From: Niabella sp.
Lineage (GTDB): Bacteria; Bacteroidota; Bacteroidia; Chitinophagales; Chitinophagaceae
NCBI GenBank assembly: GCA_017744715.1
Contig: JAGIAT010000001.1
Span: 964,028 to 1,028,027 of the forward strand
Direction: 5' to 3'
Length of the DNA stretch: 64,000 nucleotides
In this document: in pieces, positions 25,715 to 33,375 of the stretch
Layout of the letters: each line of letters opens with the position of its first letter
How positions within the stretch are numbered: position 1 is the stretch's first letter
Notes under the pieces: generated by a model
The model's input: only the letters and a program-made list of their open reading frames with translations
The model's database searches: none
Told to the model about the DNA's origin: nothing
Translations under genes and position numbers: made by a program

Positions 25715-26533
25715 TTACTCCTGTACCACTTTTACCACTTTGGAATAGCTTTTCACACCATCTGTATCTACCTGGGCAATGCGTATAAAAGCAGGGCTGT
25801 TACCGGAAATGGTGTCTTTATTTTTTTTACAACCCGCTACGGAGCCGGCAATGATCAAAACAATGGGGATCAGGATGAATGCATGTTTCCTGCGATAGCA
25901 TGCCATTAACAGGAAGAGCGCTGCCGCAGCAAATGGTAAAGCCATTTGGGAAAGCCCATGGATGCCGGCATTCCAGTTATAGTCGATCAGCGCGTTGCTG
26001 TTTCCATCTCTGGCTTTTGAACGAATCGTGGCAAGCGGCACAAAATGTTCTCCGTCTGCTGAGGCTTCGATCTCAAAATGATCATTGTTCTTTTCTGCAA
26101 CTGTTTGCCAGTTTACATACAGGCTGCTGTTTTTTATATGTGCGGAAACGGTACCAAATGTTACCCAAAGCGCTACATCGCCCATAACGGATATAGGGGC
26201 AGGTGAGGCGCAGGGGGCGGCTTGTACGGCGGACCAGGCAAATGCACTGGTGCCGGGTGGCTTAGGTGTATCCTTGTTGCTGGAATAGTAAGCCTGGCCG
26301 TTGTAGGCCAGCACCCAGGTATTGGCCGGCGCTTCCTTCCAGAAAACAGCAATGGGGATGCCCGTATTGCCGGCTACAGTACCGGTAGTTTCATAATACG
26401 TTTTGCCGTTGAAGGATCCTTTAGCGGTGAGCGTATAACTGCTGGCCATACAGCCACCGGCAACCTGTAGGTTTTGTGCGTACAGGCAATGGAAGCAGGA
26501 AAGAAACAGCAACAGGGCGATTATCTTTTTCAT
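25715..26533 (-). CDS. Exported membrane protein with interrupted fibronectin-like domain (cassette 1, M1)
   Basis: A 272-residue protein of unknown function, last in the first collar cassette and a clear paralogue of the protein at 31918-32727. It has a signal peptide (about residues 1-20), then a domain with conserved pieces VAGGCMAS, WVLAYNGQAYYS and KDTPKPPGTSAF, then the first half of a fibronectin-like module (WQTVAEKNNDHFEIEASADG). Two hydrophobic helices follow (about 193-211 and 217-234) with a basic loop CYRRKHAF. After them the module resumes as FIRIAQVDTDGVKSYSKVVK. The stretch VAGC after helix 2 resembles a lipobox. Start 26533 is chosen because it opens the signal peptide. Confidence 0.75.
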   Translation of the reverse strand: MKKIIALLLFLSCFHCLYAQNLQVAGGCMASSYTLTAKGSFNGKTYYETTGTVAGNTGIPIAVFWKEAPANTWVLAYNGQAYYSSNKDTPKPPGTSAFAWSAVQAAPCASPAPISVMGDVALWVTFGTVSAHIKNSSLYVNWQTVAEKNNDHFEIEASADGEHFVPLATIRSKARDGNSNALIDYNWNAGIHGLSQMALPFAAAALFLLMACYRRKHAFILIPIVLIIAGSVAGCKKNKDTISGNSPAFIRIAQVDTDGVKSYSKVVKVVQE

Positions 26534-26604
26534 TTTCGTTGGGAAGTTTTGAGGGATAGACAAGTCAGAAGAACAACACTTTTTAAGAGGGGGAATCATA
26601 AACG

Positions 26605-27180
26605 CTAAACACTCCGGCAGCGGATTCCCAGCTGATTTTCCACGCGGATGATTTCTTTCTGCTTTAACCCGGTATTCGGTAAACAAAACAAAGAAGTCAG
26701 GTTGTCGGAGTGGGCCTCTGTTAAACCTTCAAGAGATGTAAGCGCATTGTCATTGATATATACTTCTCTTAATTGTGTAAGCTGCTGCAGTGGCATCAGG
26801 GATGTGATGTTGTTGCATTGTACGTACAGCTGTTCCAGGTTGGTAAGTGCTTCAATACCTTCCAGGCTCTCTATCTGGTTGTTAAACAAAAACAGGGATT
26901 TCAGATTTTTAAGGGAGCGCAGCAATTGAATATCTTTGATTTGCTGGTGGGTAATGACCAGGATCTCCAGCTGTTGCAGGGTCGCAATGCCGGAGAGATT
27001 CGTGATTTCGAAGTTCATATTGGGATAAGGCGCCCGCGGGCCGGCCAGTCTTAAAACGGGTGTATTTTGTAATTGCCCGATATCCGGAAGGGCCGGCGTA
27101 GCTGAATTGCGGAAAAAAGTTACTTCAAATGCCTGTTTCCATTGTTGCTCCAGGTTGTTCCACCATTCTATGCCGCTCAT
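26605..27180 (-). CDS. Leucine-rich repeat protein (cassette 1)
   Basis: A 191-residue protein with no signal peptide. Residues about 60-165 hold five internalin-like repeats of about 22 residues (e.g. LKNLKSLFLFNNQIESLEGI and LTNLEQLYVQCNNITSL). The N-terminal part (WWNNLEQQWKQAF) and the last residues LGIRCRSV are conserved in the paralogue at 32784-33359. Such repeats usually bind protein partners. The start at 27180 aligns with the paralogue; an ATG two codons upstream is possible. It lies 16 bases after a tail-collar gene and 71 bases before M1, so it is probably in the same transcript. Confidence 0.85.
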   Translation of the reverse strand: MSGIEWWNNLEQQWKQAFEVTFFRNSATPALPDIGQLQNTPVLRLAGPRAPYPNMNFEITNLSGIATLQQLEILVITHQQIKDIQLLRSLKNLKSLFLFNNQIESLEGIEALTNLEQLYVQCNNITSLMPLQQLTQLREVYINDNALTSLEGLTEAHSDNLTSLFCLPNTGLKQKEIIRVENQLGIRCRSV

Positions 27181-27196
27181 AGTCATATAGTATAAA

Positions 27197-27718
27197 TTAA
27201 TTTTGTGAGGGAAAGATACCCTCCATATTGATGCAGAAGTTGACCCCGAGAACCGGCTGTATAATAGAGTAGGGCTGTTGAGATCCCGAAGATTGTACCA
27301 TGCCCGTGTTCATGAAAACACCGGTACCTGCTGACCGGTATTCTTTATCCGGCATACCCGTGTTGGCCAGGTAGGCGCCCGCCGGAGCTGATATATCACC
27401 GGCTTCTGCAACGGCGTAAACAGGGTGGTTATGTGCGGGAAGATTCGATACCAAAAGCGTTATGTTTTCTGTTCCGCTTTTTTCGCCTATCGTACGATTG
27501 CTGATGCCCGGCGCCTGGGGGCCCATCCCAACCGGTACCCTTCCCCGGAGATCAGGTAATGCAAAAGTAGTGATGCCATCTCCTCCGAATGTAGTGCCCA
27601 ACAATGCAAACAGGGCATCATTTTGCGCAATGGATATAAGCTGACCGTTACAGGACGCCCATCCGCGGGGCGGAAAATTAAAGCCGAAAATGGCGATCAT
27701 ACCAAGAAATGTTTCCAT
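27197..27718 (-). CDS. Phage tail collar domain protein (cassette 1, third copy)
   Basis: A 173-residue protein of the MdpB (microcystin-dependent protein) type. The N-terminal collar domain (PF07484) is seen in GWASCNGQLISIAQNDALF, LLGTTFGGDGITTFALPD and LRGRVPVG. The C-terminal half carries NLPAHNHPVYAVAEAGD and ends in GIFPSQN. There is no signal peptide. It is the copy nearest the LRR gene and by eye the most similar to the single collar protein of the second cassette (33376-33897). Collar domains come from phage short-tail-fibre proteins, but free-standing chromosomal versions have no proven role. Confidence 0.88.
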   Translation of the reverse strand: METFLGMIAIFGFNFPPRGWASCNGQLISIAQNDALFALLGTTFGGDGITTFALPDLRGRVPVGMGPQAPGISNRTIGEKSGTENITLLVSNLPAHNHPVYAVAEAGDISAPAGAYLANTGMPDKEYRSAGTGVFMNTGMVQSSGSQQPYSIIQPVLGVNFCINMEGIFPSQN

Positions 27719-27781
27719 CTGTTTCGTTTTGAATGTTCATTTATAAACTGATTCCTGTTTCCATCTTTTATCCGGCCGGCA

Positions 27782-28306
27782 TCAGTTTCTTGCCGGAAAA
27801 ATACCATAGATGGCAATACAATAATTGATAACCAGGTAAGGTTGTTGTATGGAAAAGGGTGCACTGCCGCCAACAGCTCCTACCATTCCCGGGTTCATTT
27901 TTACGATTGTTCCGCCGGAACGGTATTCGCTATCCAGTTTTCCCGTGTTTGCAGGATTGGCACCGGCGGGGTTTTCTGTAGCACCGGCATCCGTAAATGC
28001 CTGGATGGTATGCGTGTGATTGGGCAACTCCTGTAGCGTTAATGCCGTGGTTGGCGCTCCCGTTTGTTGCCCCATTACGTAGTTGCTTAAGCCAGGTCCC
28101 TGGCCGGTTGCTCCAATGGGCGCCCTTCCTGCTAAATTGGGTAATGCAAATGTATTTGTGCCATTGCCTCCGTAGGTAGTACCCAGCAGGGCATAGAGTG
28201 CCGTGTAGGATGCTATCGGCATTGTCTGACCGTTGCAAGACAGCCAGTTTTTGGGCGCAAAATTAAAACCGAACATACCAATCATGCCAATAAAGGGTTC
28301 TACCAT
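27782..28306 (-). CDS. Phage tail collar domain protein (cassette 1, second copy)
   Basis: A 174-residue collar protein with the same layout as its neighbours: GMIGMFGFNFAPKNWLSCNG, ALYALLGTTYGGNG, FALPNLAGRAPIG, then ELPNHTHTIQAF and a final GIFPARN. LAGR replaces the usual LRGR. It is separated by 63 bases from the third copy and 88 bases from the first. It probably forms trimers as the family does; hetero-trimers with the other copies are possible but not shown. Confidence 0.88.
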   Translation of the reverse strand: MVEPFIGMIGMFGFNFAPKNWLSCNGQTMPIASYTALYALLGTTYGGNGTNTFALPNLAGRAPIGATGQGPGLSNYVMGQQTGAPTTALTLQELPNHTHTIQAFTDAGATENPAGANPANTGKLDSEYRSGGTIVKMNPGMVGAVGGSAPFSIQQPYLVINYCIAIYGIFPARN

Positions 28307-28394
28307 ATAACTATTATTATTTGTTGTTTAGAAACAGGACCTGTTCACCGATCGATTTTATTGCCGTTAAAGGCATCTCAACTTCCGCTCTTTG

Positions 28395-28913
28395 TTAATT
28401 CCTTGAAGGAAAGGCGCCGTTCAGGCAGATACAAAAATTAAGCACCAGATAGGGCTGCATATTGCTGACCGGTATGTTATTGCCGCTGCCGCCCATCATT
28501 CCCGGATGCATTTGTGTTTTAGTACCGCTTGTTTTATATCCGTAGTCCAGGGGGCCGGTATTGGCCAGGTAAGCGCTGGTAGGGAGTTCGGTGTTTCCCG
28601 TTTCGGAAACGGCATTGATTTCGTGTACGTGACTGGGCATATTATTAACCACCAATTGTGTGGTTTCTGTTCCACCGGTTTGTCCCAGAACATACGAAGG
28701 GCCGTAGTTGGATGCGCCAGTATGAAGCGGTATTTTCCCTCTCAAATCGGGCAGGTTGAAATGGCTGGTGCCATTGCCGCCATAGTAAGTACCCAGCAAG
28801 GCAAAAAGTGCCTGGTTTTGCGCAATCGGAAGCGTTTGTCCATGGCAGAAAGCCCATCCTTTGGGCGCAAAATTGAAACCAAACATTGCAATAAAACCTA
28901 AAAGGGATTCCAT
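28395..28913 (-). CDS. Phage tail collar domain protein (cassette 1, first copy)
   Basis: A 172-residue collar protein: GFIAMFGFNFAPKGWAFCHG, ALFALLGTYYGGNGTSHFNL, DLRGKIPLHTG, then NMPSHVHEINAVSETGN and a final GAFPSRN. It is the most divergent of the four in this window, with H in place of N in the CxGQ motif and a different loop after LRGK. It lies 40 bases downstream of the Tat-signal gene, nearly the same distance as in the second cassette (39 bases). Confidence 0.88.
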   Translation of the reverse strand: MESLLGFIAMFGFNFAPKGWAFCHGQTLPIAQNQALFALLGTYYGGNGTSHFNLPDLRGKIPLHTGASNYGPSYVLGQTGGTETTQLVVNNMPSHVHEINAVSETGNTELPTSAYLANTGPLDYGYKTSGTKTQMHPGMMGGSGNNIPVSNMQPYLVLNFCICLNGAFPSRN

Positions 28914-28953
28914 ATCCTGATTATTAAAAGATGACCGGAGATGATTAAAAGAG

Positions 28954-29445
28954 TTATGTGTATACCGTAGTAGTTTTGTTCCGTTGGTAAACGAGGGTTT
29001 TGGCCGGGGAAACAGGCTGACCGGAGGTACTGCGCTGCAGGTACCGTGTTAGCAGTGCAGGAGTATCCCTTTTGGCTTCCGCCAGTAATTTTAGTTCAAA
29101 CTGGTTCAAACTGGCGATTGCGTTACCGGCATGATAGCAATGGATCACTACATCAGCAGGCTTACCAGGTTTGGAAGCCCAGAAGATCCAGACCGGTTGT
29201 GCTATGATCTGTTCTTTTGAAAAAAATACCGGTGCCGCCTCTTTATAAGTGTGCCCATTGCAGGGAGGCAACTCCTTTTTTTGTTCAAGGGGATTGTTAT
29301 GCGGTTCGGCATGATACCGCCTGCACAGGTCGTTCCAAAGCGACTCCAGGTCCGGAGGGGGGGCATCGATACAATTACGGCCCATTGCTGCACCAGCTGC
29401 TAGTACCGCCAGGCTGCTTAAAAAAACACGTCGGTTAGAAGGCAT
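28954..29445 (-). CDS. Tat-signal protein of unknown function (cassette 1, A1)
   Basis: A 163-residue protein that I cannot place in a named family. It opens with NRRVFLSSLAVLAAGAAMG, a twin-arginine-type signal, so folded export to the periplasm is likely. The mature part shares with the protein at 33937-34461 the patterns KKELPPCNGHT, AQPVWIFWA, LNQFEL and a final RNKTTTVY. It is the first gene of the cassette; the divergent region upstream (29446-29880) must hold its promoter, though I see no clear one. Conservation at the head of both cassettes suggests a role tied to the collar proteins. Confidence 0.75.
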   Translation of the reverse strand: MPSNRRVFLSSLAVLAAGAAMGRNCIDAPPPDLESLWNDLCRRYHAEPHNNPLEQKKELPPCNGHTYKEAAPVFFSKEQIIAQPVWIFWASKPGKPADVVIHCYHAGNAIASLNQFELKLLAEAKRDTPALLTRYLQRSTSGQPVSPAKTLVYQRNKTTTVYT

Positions 29446-29880
29446 TCGAATAATCTTTTTAATCTAATACAGCCAGGGAACCGCTACCGTAAAATGCTGC
29501 AGGCCGCAGCACTAACAATGTATTGCTTTTATATGGACCTGCTACGGAAATACGCAACGATCTGTCATGTATTGTTGAGATAGATATACAATAAAACTAA
29601 ACGCTATTGAAAGGCCGGTTGTCAGTCCATCTCATTAACAGAGTAGTTCTATGGTGTGAAGGTAGCCGTTTTTGACATAATGAATATAAGAGTGCTGTAA
29701 TTTTTTTTTGCCGGTTCCGTACAGGTTGGTATAACGAGGATCCTGATAGTGGTATGCTGCGGCAATTGGCCTGTACCAGGGATGTATGGGCAGGCGTTTA
29801 TCGATGCCCGGCATGCCGCAGGCTTTGTATGCAGTTTCGTCTTAATTTTGCAGGAACGTCTTTAAGATACTGTAACGATC
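29446..29880. other. Divergent intergenic region between cassette 1 and the cyclase gene
   Basis: No gene is credible here; a short frame at 29754-29981 overlaps the cyclase start and shows no family features. The region contains an imperfect TGTATTGT...ATACAATA inverted pair at about 29569-29592, a T9 run near 29700, and a promoter candidate for the plus-strand cyclase at 29825-29850. Confidence 0.5.
29825..29850 (+). promoter_or_regulatory. Bacteroidota-type promoter of the cyclase gene
   Basis: TAATTTTG (29843-29850) matches the TAnnTTTG consensus exactly, with a TTG at 29825-29827 fifteen bases upstream, slightly shorter than the usual spacing. The resulting leader would be about 25 bases before the ATG at 29881. 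Confidence 0.5.
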
Positions 29881-30942
29881 ATGCTTTCCAAACGTATCCT
29901 ATATTTTCGCCTGAAGATGCTCCTGACCCTGTGCGTGATCTGGATCCTGTTTGGATTTCTTTTTTTATTCAACATTCTTGAAATTGAAAAACAGCTGCTG
30001 AGCAACCGGTCCCTGGTTATCTTTTGCCTCAGCTTTGCACTGATTGGCCTGGTGATTTCTTCCGCGCTCATCTTTTATTTAAAAGCGGCCTTCCGCAGGT
30101 ATCCGTTATGGATCGCATTCCTGTTGAAGCTGGCGCTGGCCTTTGGCTTGTTTGTATTGGTGGCCTTTTGCATGCTGGCGGGTTATTTTGTGTTCAGCTA
30201 TCATGGAAGCCTGCCGGCCTTTGCAAACCGCTTTTTTGAAACGGTCTTTTTTACAAAAGGATTCCTGATCCTGATGGCAGACCTGGGGTTGCTGACGCTT
30301 ATTTCGCTGGTGCTGCTGGAAGTAACCGATAAATACGGTCCGGGCGGGTTCTGGAGCATGATGCGGGGAGAATACCACCAGCCGCGGAAAGAGCGGAGGA
30401 TCTTTATTTTCCTGGATATCAACAATGCCACCACCATTGCAGAAAGGATCGGGCATGAACAATATTTTCTGCTGCTGAAAGATTTTTTTTCGGATATCAC
30501 GAACCCGGTATTGGCCAACGGCGGGGAAATTTACCAGTATGTGGGCGATGAAGTGGTGCTTTCCTGGAAAGAATCGCCGGAGAACAAGATTTATGCGCTG
30601 CGGTTTATAAGGCAGGCCTTTTATTTTTTAAAACGAAGGGAAAAATACTATATGCGTCAGTATACCGTGGCACCTACTTTTAAAGCCGGTATGCACAGTG
30701 GGGAAGTAACTTCCGGTTTTGTGGGCATTATAAAAAAAGACCTGGTGTATAGCGGCGACACGCTGAATACGGCTGCAAGGCTTCGCGGAAAATGCCACGA
30801 ACTGCAGCAGTCCTTTATTTTATCGGGCGGGTTCATGCAGGATTTTTACCAGCCGTTTGCCTATAAGATTACCGCCATCGGGGAAATGGAATTAAAGGGC
30901 CGGCAGGAAAAGGAGCCGCTTTTTTCATTGGAATTTGAGTGA
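29881..30942 (+). CDS. Class III adenylate/guanylate cyclase domain protein, membrane-bound
   Basis: A 353-residue protein with four N-terminal membrane helices (within residues 10-148) and a C-terminal class III cyclase domain (about 172-350). The two metal-binding aspartates are D179 in FLDINNATT and D223 in QYVGDEVV, and the transition-state residues N296 and R300 are in SGDTLNTAARL. At the position that usually holds the purine-selecting Lys or Glu there is Q219, so the nucleotide made is uncertain. It overlaps the start of the next gene, which suggests coupled translation with the PAP2 phosphatase. The pair sits between the two collar cassettes on the opposite strand. Confidence 0.88.
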   Translation: MLSKRILYFRLKMLLTLCVIWILFGFLFLFNILEIEKQLLSNRSLVIFCLSFALIGLVISSALIFYLKAAFRRYPLWIAFLLKLALAFGLFVLVAFCMLAGYFVFSYHGSLPAFANRFFETVFFTKGFLILMADLGLLTLISLVLLEVTDKYGPGGFWSMMRGEYHQPRKERRIFIFLDINNATTIAERIGHEQYFLLLKDFFSDITNPVLANGGEIYQYVGDEVVLSWKESPENKIYALRFIRQAFYFLKRREKYYMRQYTVAPTFKAGMHSGEVTSGFVGIIKKDLVYSGDTLNTAARLRGKCHELQQSFILSGGFMQDFYQPFAYKITAIGEMELKGRQEKEPLFSLEFE

Positions 30943-31886
30943 TCTTCGGCACCGCACATTCCCCTATTTTTGTAAGAAACAACTTGCGCCTGTATCCTGT
31001 AAAATATATCCTGTACTGCTGGTTCCTTTTAGCGATATCCGGTTTATGCGCAGCGCAAACCACTCCGGATGTTTCACCTAAGGATTCCGTCCGCATAACA
31101 GCGGATAAGATGATACCGGATAGCGCGGCCAATATGCTTTACGGCGCGCCGGATCCGAAAGCGGCGGAGGTGGAAGACAGCCTGATCCAGTACCGGCTGA
31201 ACGGTGCTTTTTTTAAAAGTATTTTTTCAGATGCGGCGTATGTGGTAACCCGGCCGGCACATTGGCAGGGCCGCGATTTCCGCAACCTGGGTATTGTGAT
31301 GGGAACAACCGGCGCACTGCTGCTGGCCGATAAGGAGATCAAACGGATGGCCCGGCGGAATTACAACCCCTTTGCAAACAGCGTGGCCAATATCGTTGAG
31401 CCTTTCGGTAACCGGTATTCGCCGTATATCATGGCCGGGATGTATGTAGCCGGCGCCGTTATTAAGAACCGGGAACTCAAAAGCACAGCGTTGCTTACTT
31501 TTAAATCATACGCGATTTCCACATCCTTATACCTGTTAACAAAATCAATGATCCGGCGGAACCGGCCGGCCTATACCGATAACAACCTGGACTTTCACGC
31601 GCCTTTTTCCAGCGACCGGTATCATACCTCGTTTCCTTCTGGTCATACATTAACGGTAATGACCCTGGCCACCGCCGTTTCCGAAGCCTATGGGAAGGAG
31701 CACCGGTGGGTACCCTGGGTGGCCTACAGTATTGCGGGGCTTACCGGTGTTTCCCGCATTTATCATAACCGGCATTGGTCCAGTGATGTGTGGATCGGTG
31801 CCAGCCTGGGATATTTTGTAACCCGGTCTGTATTTAAAAATAACCGGGTAAGGAAGCGTACGGGCTTAAACGTCGTATGGCGGTAG
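30939..31886 (+). CDS. PAP2 family phosphatase, exported
   Basis: A lipid phosphatase-type enzyme of up to 315 residues. The three motifs are KSMIRRNRPAY, SFPSGHT and SRIYHNRHWSSD, complete with the catalytic histidines. An N-terminal signal segment (YILYCWFLLAISGLCAAQ) directs export. The start is uncertain: a GTG at 30939 overlaps the cyclase stop by four bases, while a TTG at 30984 begins just before the signal segment and lies 12 bases after a TAnnTTTG element. Substrates of such proteins include phosphatidic acid, undecaprenyl diphosphate and lipid A; none can be chosen from sequence. Confidence 0.88.
   Translation: MIFGTAHSPIFVRNNLRLYPVKYILYCWFLLAISGLCAAQTTPDVSPKDSVRITADKMIPDSAANMLYGAPDPKAAEVEDSLIQYRLNGAFFKSIFSDAAYVVTRPAHWQGRDFRNLGIVMGTTGALLLADKEIKRMARRNYNPFANSVANIVEPFGNRYSPYIMAGMYVAGAVIKNRELKSTALLTFKSYAISTSLYLLTKSMIRRNRPAYTDNNLDFHAPFSSDRYHTSFPSGHTLTVMTLATAVSEAYGKEHRWVPWVAYSIAGLTGVSRIYHNRHWSSDVWIGASLGYFVTRSVFKNNRVRKRTGLNVVWR
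30965..30972 (+). promoter_or_regulatory. Possible -7 element before an alternative PAP2 start
   Basis: TATTTTTG is an exact TAnnTTTG match, but no TTG lies at the proper distance upstream. If used, translation would have to begin at the TTG at 30984 rather than the GTG at 30939. Confidence 0.3.
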
Positions 31887-31917
31887 TTATCCGCCCGGAC
31901 CTCCGTTCCGGTACACA

Positions 31918-32727
31918 CTATTCCGCTACAATCTTTACGATCCTGGAGTAGAGCTTAACGCCATCTTTTGCAACATGGGCGATGCGGATATACTGGGGTT
32001 TGTCTTTTGAATCAATGTCCTTTGTTTTGGTACAATTCGGTGCGACCAGTAAAATCAGCCAGAGGCCAGCCAGCATCATTTTATTGCGCTTTGAGCACAG
32101 CATCAAAAGAACGAGCAGGAAAATACCCGTTAATGCCGCCAGCGAAATCACACCTTCAGCATTCCAGTCGTAGGTGATGGTGGCATCGCTGTTGCCATTT
32201 TCAGCTTTTGATGGTACGGTTGCAATTGTCGTAAACTCGCTCCCATCTTTTGAGGCTTCTATTTCAAAGTGATCATTGTTTACTTCGGTGAGCGCCTCCC
32301 AGTGTAATGAAAGCTGGTGCCCCCGCAGGTTTGCGGAAATGGAGCCAAACGTTACCCATAACGCCACATTTCCGGCTACCGTTAAAGCGGCAGGCGAAGG
32401 GCAGGGAGCCGGCGTTACCGCCGTCCACGAAAAGGAACTGGTACCGGGAGGAATCGGTGTGTCTTTCGGACAGGAATAATAGGGCTGTCCGTCATAAGCC
32501 AGTGCCCAAACATTATCCTGTGCGCCGATCCAGTATATGCTGATAGGGGTGGCTTTTCCCGCAATGGTTCCGGTTCCGGTATAGGCGGTTTTGCCATTAA
32601 TCGGGCTTTCCGGCGCCACTGTTAATGTTACCGGGCTTTCTATGCAGCCGCCGGAAACCAATATGGTTTGTGCCGCCGTTGTCAGAAAAACGACCAGCGC
32701 AGTAAATAGTAAATAAATCTTTTTCAT
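31918..32727 (-). CDS. Exported membrane protein with interrupted fibronectin-like domain (cassette 2, M2)
   Basis: A 269-residue paralogue of the protein at 25715-26533, in the same last position of its cassette. It has a signal peptide MKKIYLLFTALVVFLTTAAQ, a domain with SGGCIESPVTL, WALAYDGQPYYS and KDTPIPPGTSSFSW, then the half-module LHWEALTEVNNDHFEIEAS. Two hydrophobic helices (about residues 193-211 and 216-231) with the basic loop CSKRNKMM come next, followed by the rest of the module, YIRIAHVAKDGVKLYSRIVK. Topology prediction: both halves are periplasmic and the short loop cytoplasmic. Start 32727 opens the signal peptide; an upstream in-frame start overlaps the LRR gene. Function unknown. 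Confidence 0.75.
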   Translation of the reverse strand: MKKIYLLFTALVVFLTTAAQTILVSGGCIESPVTLTVAPESPINGKTAYTGTGTIAGKATPISIYWIGAQDNVWALAYDGQPYYSCPKDTPIPPGTSSFSWTAVTPAPCPSPAALTVAGNVALWVTFGSISANLRGHQLSLHWEALTEVNNDHFEIEASKDGSEFTTIATVPSKAENGNSDATITYDWNAEGVISLAALTGIFLLVLLMLCSKRNKMMLAGLWLILLVAPNCTKTKDIDSKDKPQYIRIAHVAKDGVKLYSRIVKIVAE

Positions 32728-32783
32728 CTTATGCCTTTTTAGAGGAAACGTATGTAAAGCGCATTGACCAGCAGGCCTGAAAT

Positions 32784-33359
32784 TTATACGCTTCTGCACC
32801 GGATACCCAACCGGCGCTCTGCATCAAGGAGCTCTTTCTGTTTGAGGTTGGCATTGGGGGCACAGAAAAACTGCATCAGCTGATCTGCATGTGCCTCCGT
32901 TAGCCCGCTGAGCGTTGTGATGGCATTGTTGTGCACGTAGAGCTCTTTTAAGCGGGTCAGTTGCTTCAGCGGTTCCAGGGAATGAATATAATTGTATTGT
33001 ATATAGAGCTGCTCCAGGTTGGTAAGCTGCTCTATACCGGCCATGCTTTCGATCTGGTTATTGAACAGGAACAGGGCTTTAAGGCGTTTTAATGACTGCA
33101 GTGCGGTTATTGTTTTTATCTGGTGATGGGTGATCACCAGTATCTCCAGTTGATCGAGCTGTGCAATACCGGAGAGATTGGTCAACTCAAATGACATATT
33201 GGGATAGGGGGCCCGGGGGCCGGCAAGGCGAAGAGCCGTTGCGGTGTAAAATTGTTCAATATCAGCGATGGCAGGCACTTCCGGCTGTTGAAAAACAGTC
33301 ATTGAAAATGCATTTTTCCACTGCAGTTCCAAACCGTTCCACCAATTTAGGCCGATCAT
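32784..33359 (-). CDS. Leucine-rich repeat protein (cassette 2)
   Basis: A 191-residue LRR protein, paralogous over its full length to that at 26605-27180 and of identical length. Repeats such as LKRLKALFLFNNQIESMAGI and LTNLEQLYIQYNYIHSLEPL are regular 22-residue internalin-like units. The N-terminal WWNGLELQWKNAF, the APYPNMSFELTNLSGI segment that leads into the repeats, and the C-terminal LGIRCRSV are shared. There is no signal peptide. The start at 33359 is preferred because it matches the paralogue; a longer frame begins inside the collar gene. It is 16 bases after the collar gene. Confidence 0.85.
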   Translation of the reverse strand: MIGLNWWNGLELQWKNAFSMTVFQQPEVPAIADIEQFYTATALRLAGPRAPYPNMSFELTNLSGIAQLDQLEILVITHHQIKTITALQSLKRLKALFLFNNQIESMAGIEQLTNLEQLYIQYNYIHSLEPLKQLTRLKELYVHNNAITTLSGLTEAHADQLMQFFCAPNANLKQKELLDAERRLGIRCRSV

Positions 33360-33375
33360 GTGTTGCTTTTTAATG

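Noticed and set aside
27197..28913. Prophage tail module or contractile injection system
   Set aside because: Only collar-domain proteins are present. No sheath, tube, baseplate, terminase, capsid, holin or integrase gene is seen within the window, and the partners are LRR and exported proteins.
29754..29981. 75-residue frame upstream of the cyclase
   Set aside because: Overlaps the promoter element and the start of the cyclase gene in another frame and shows no conserved features.
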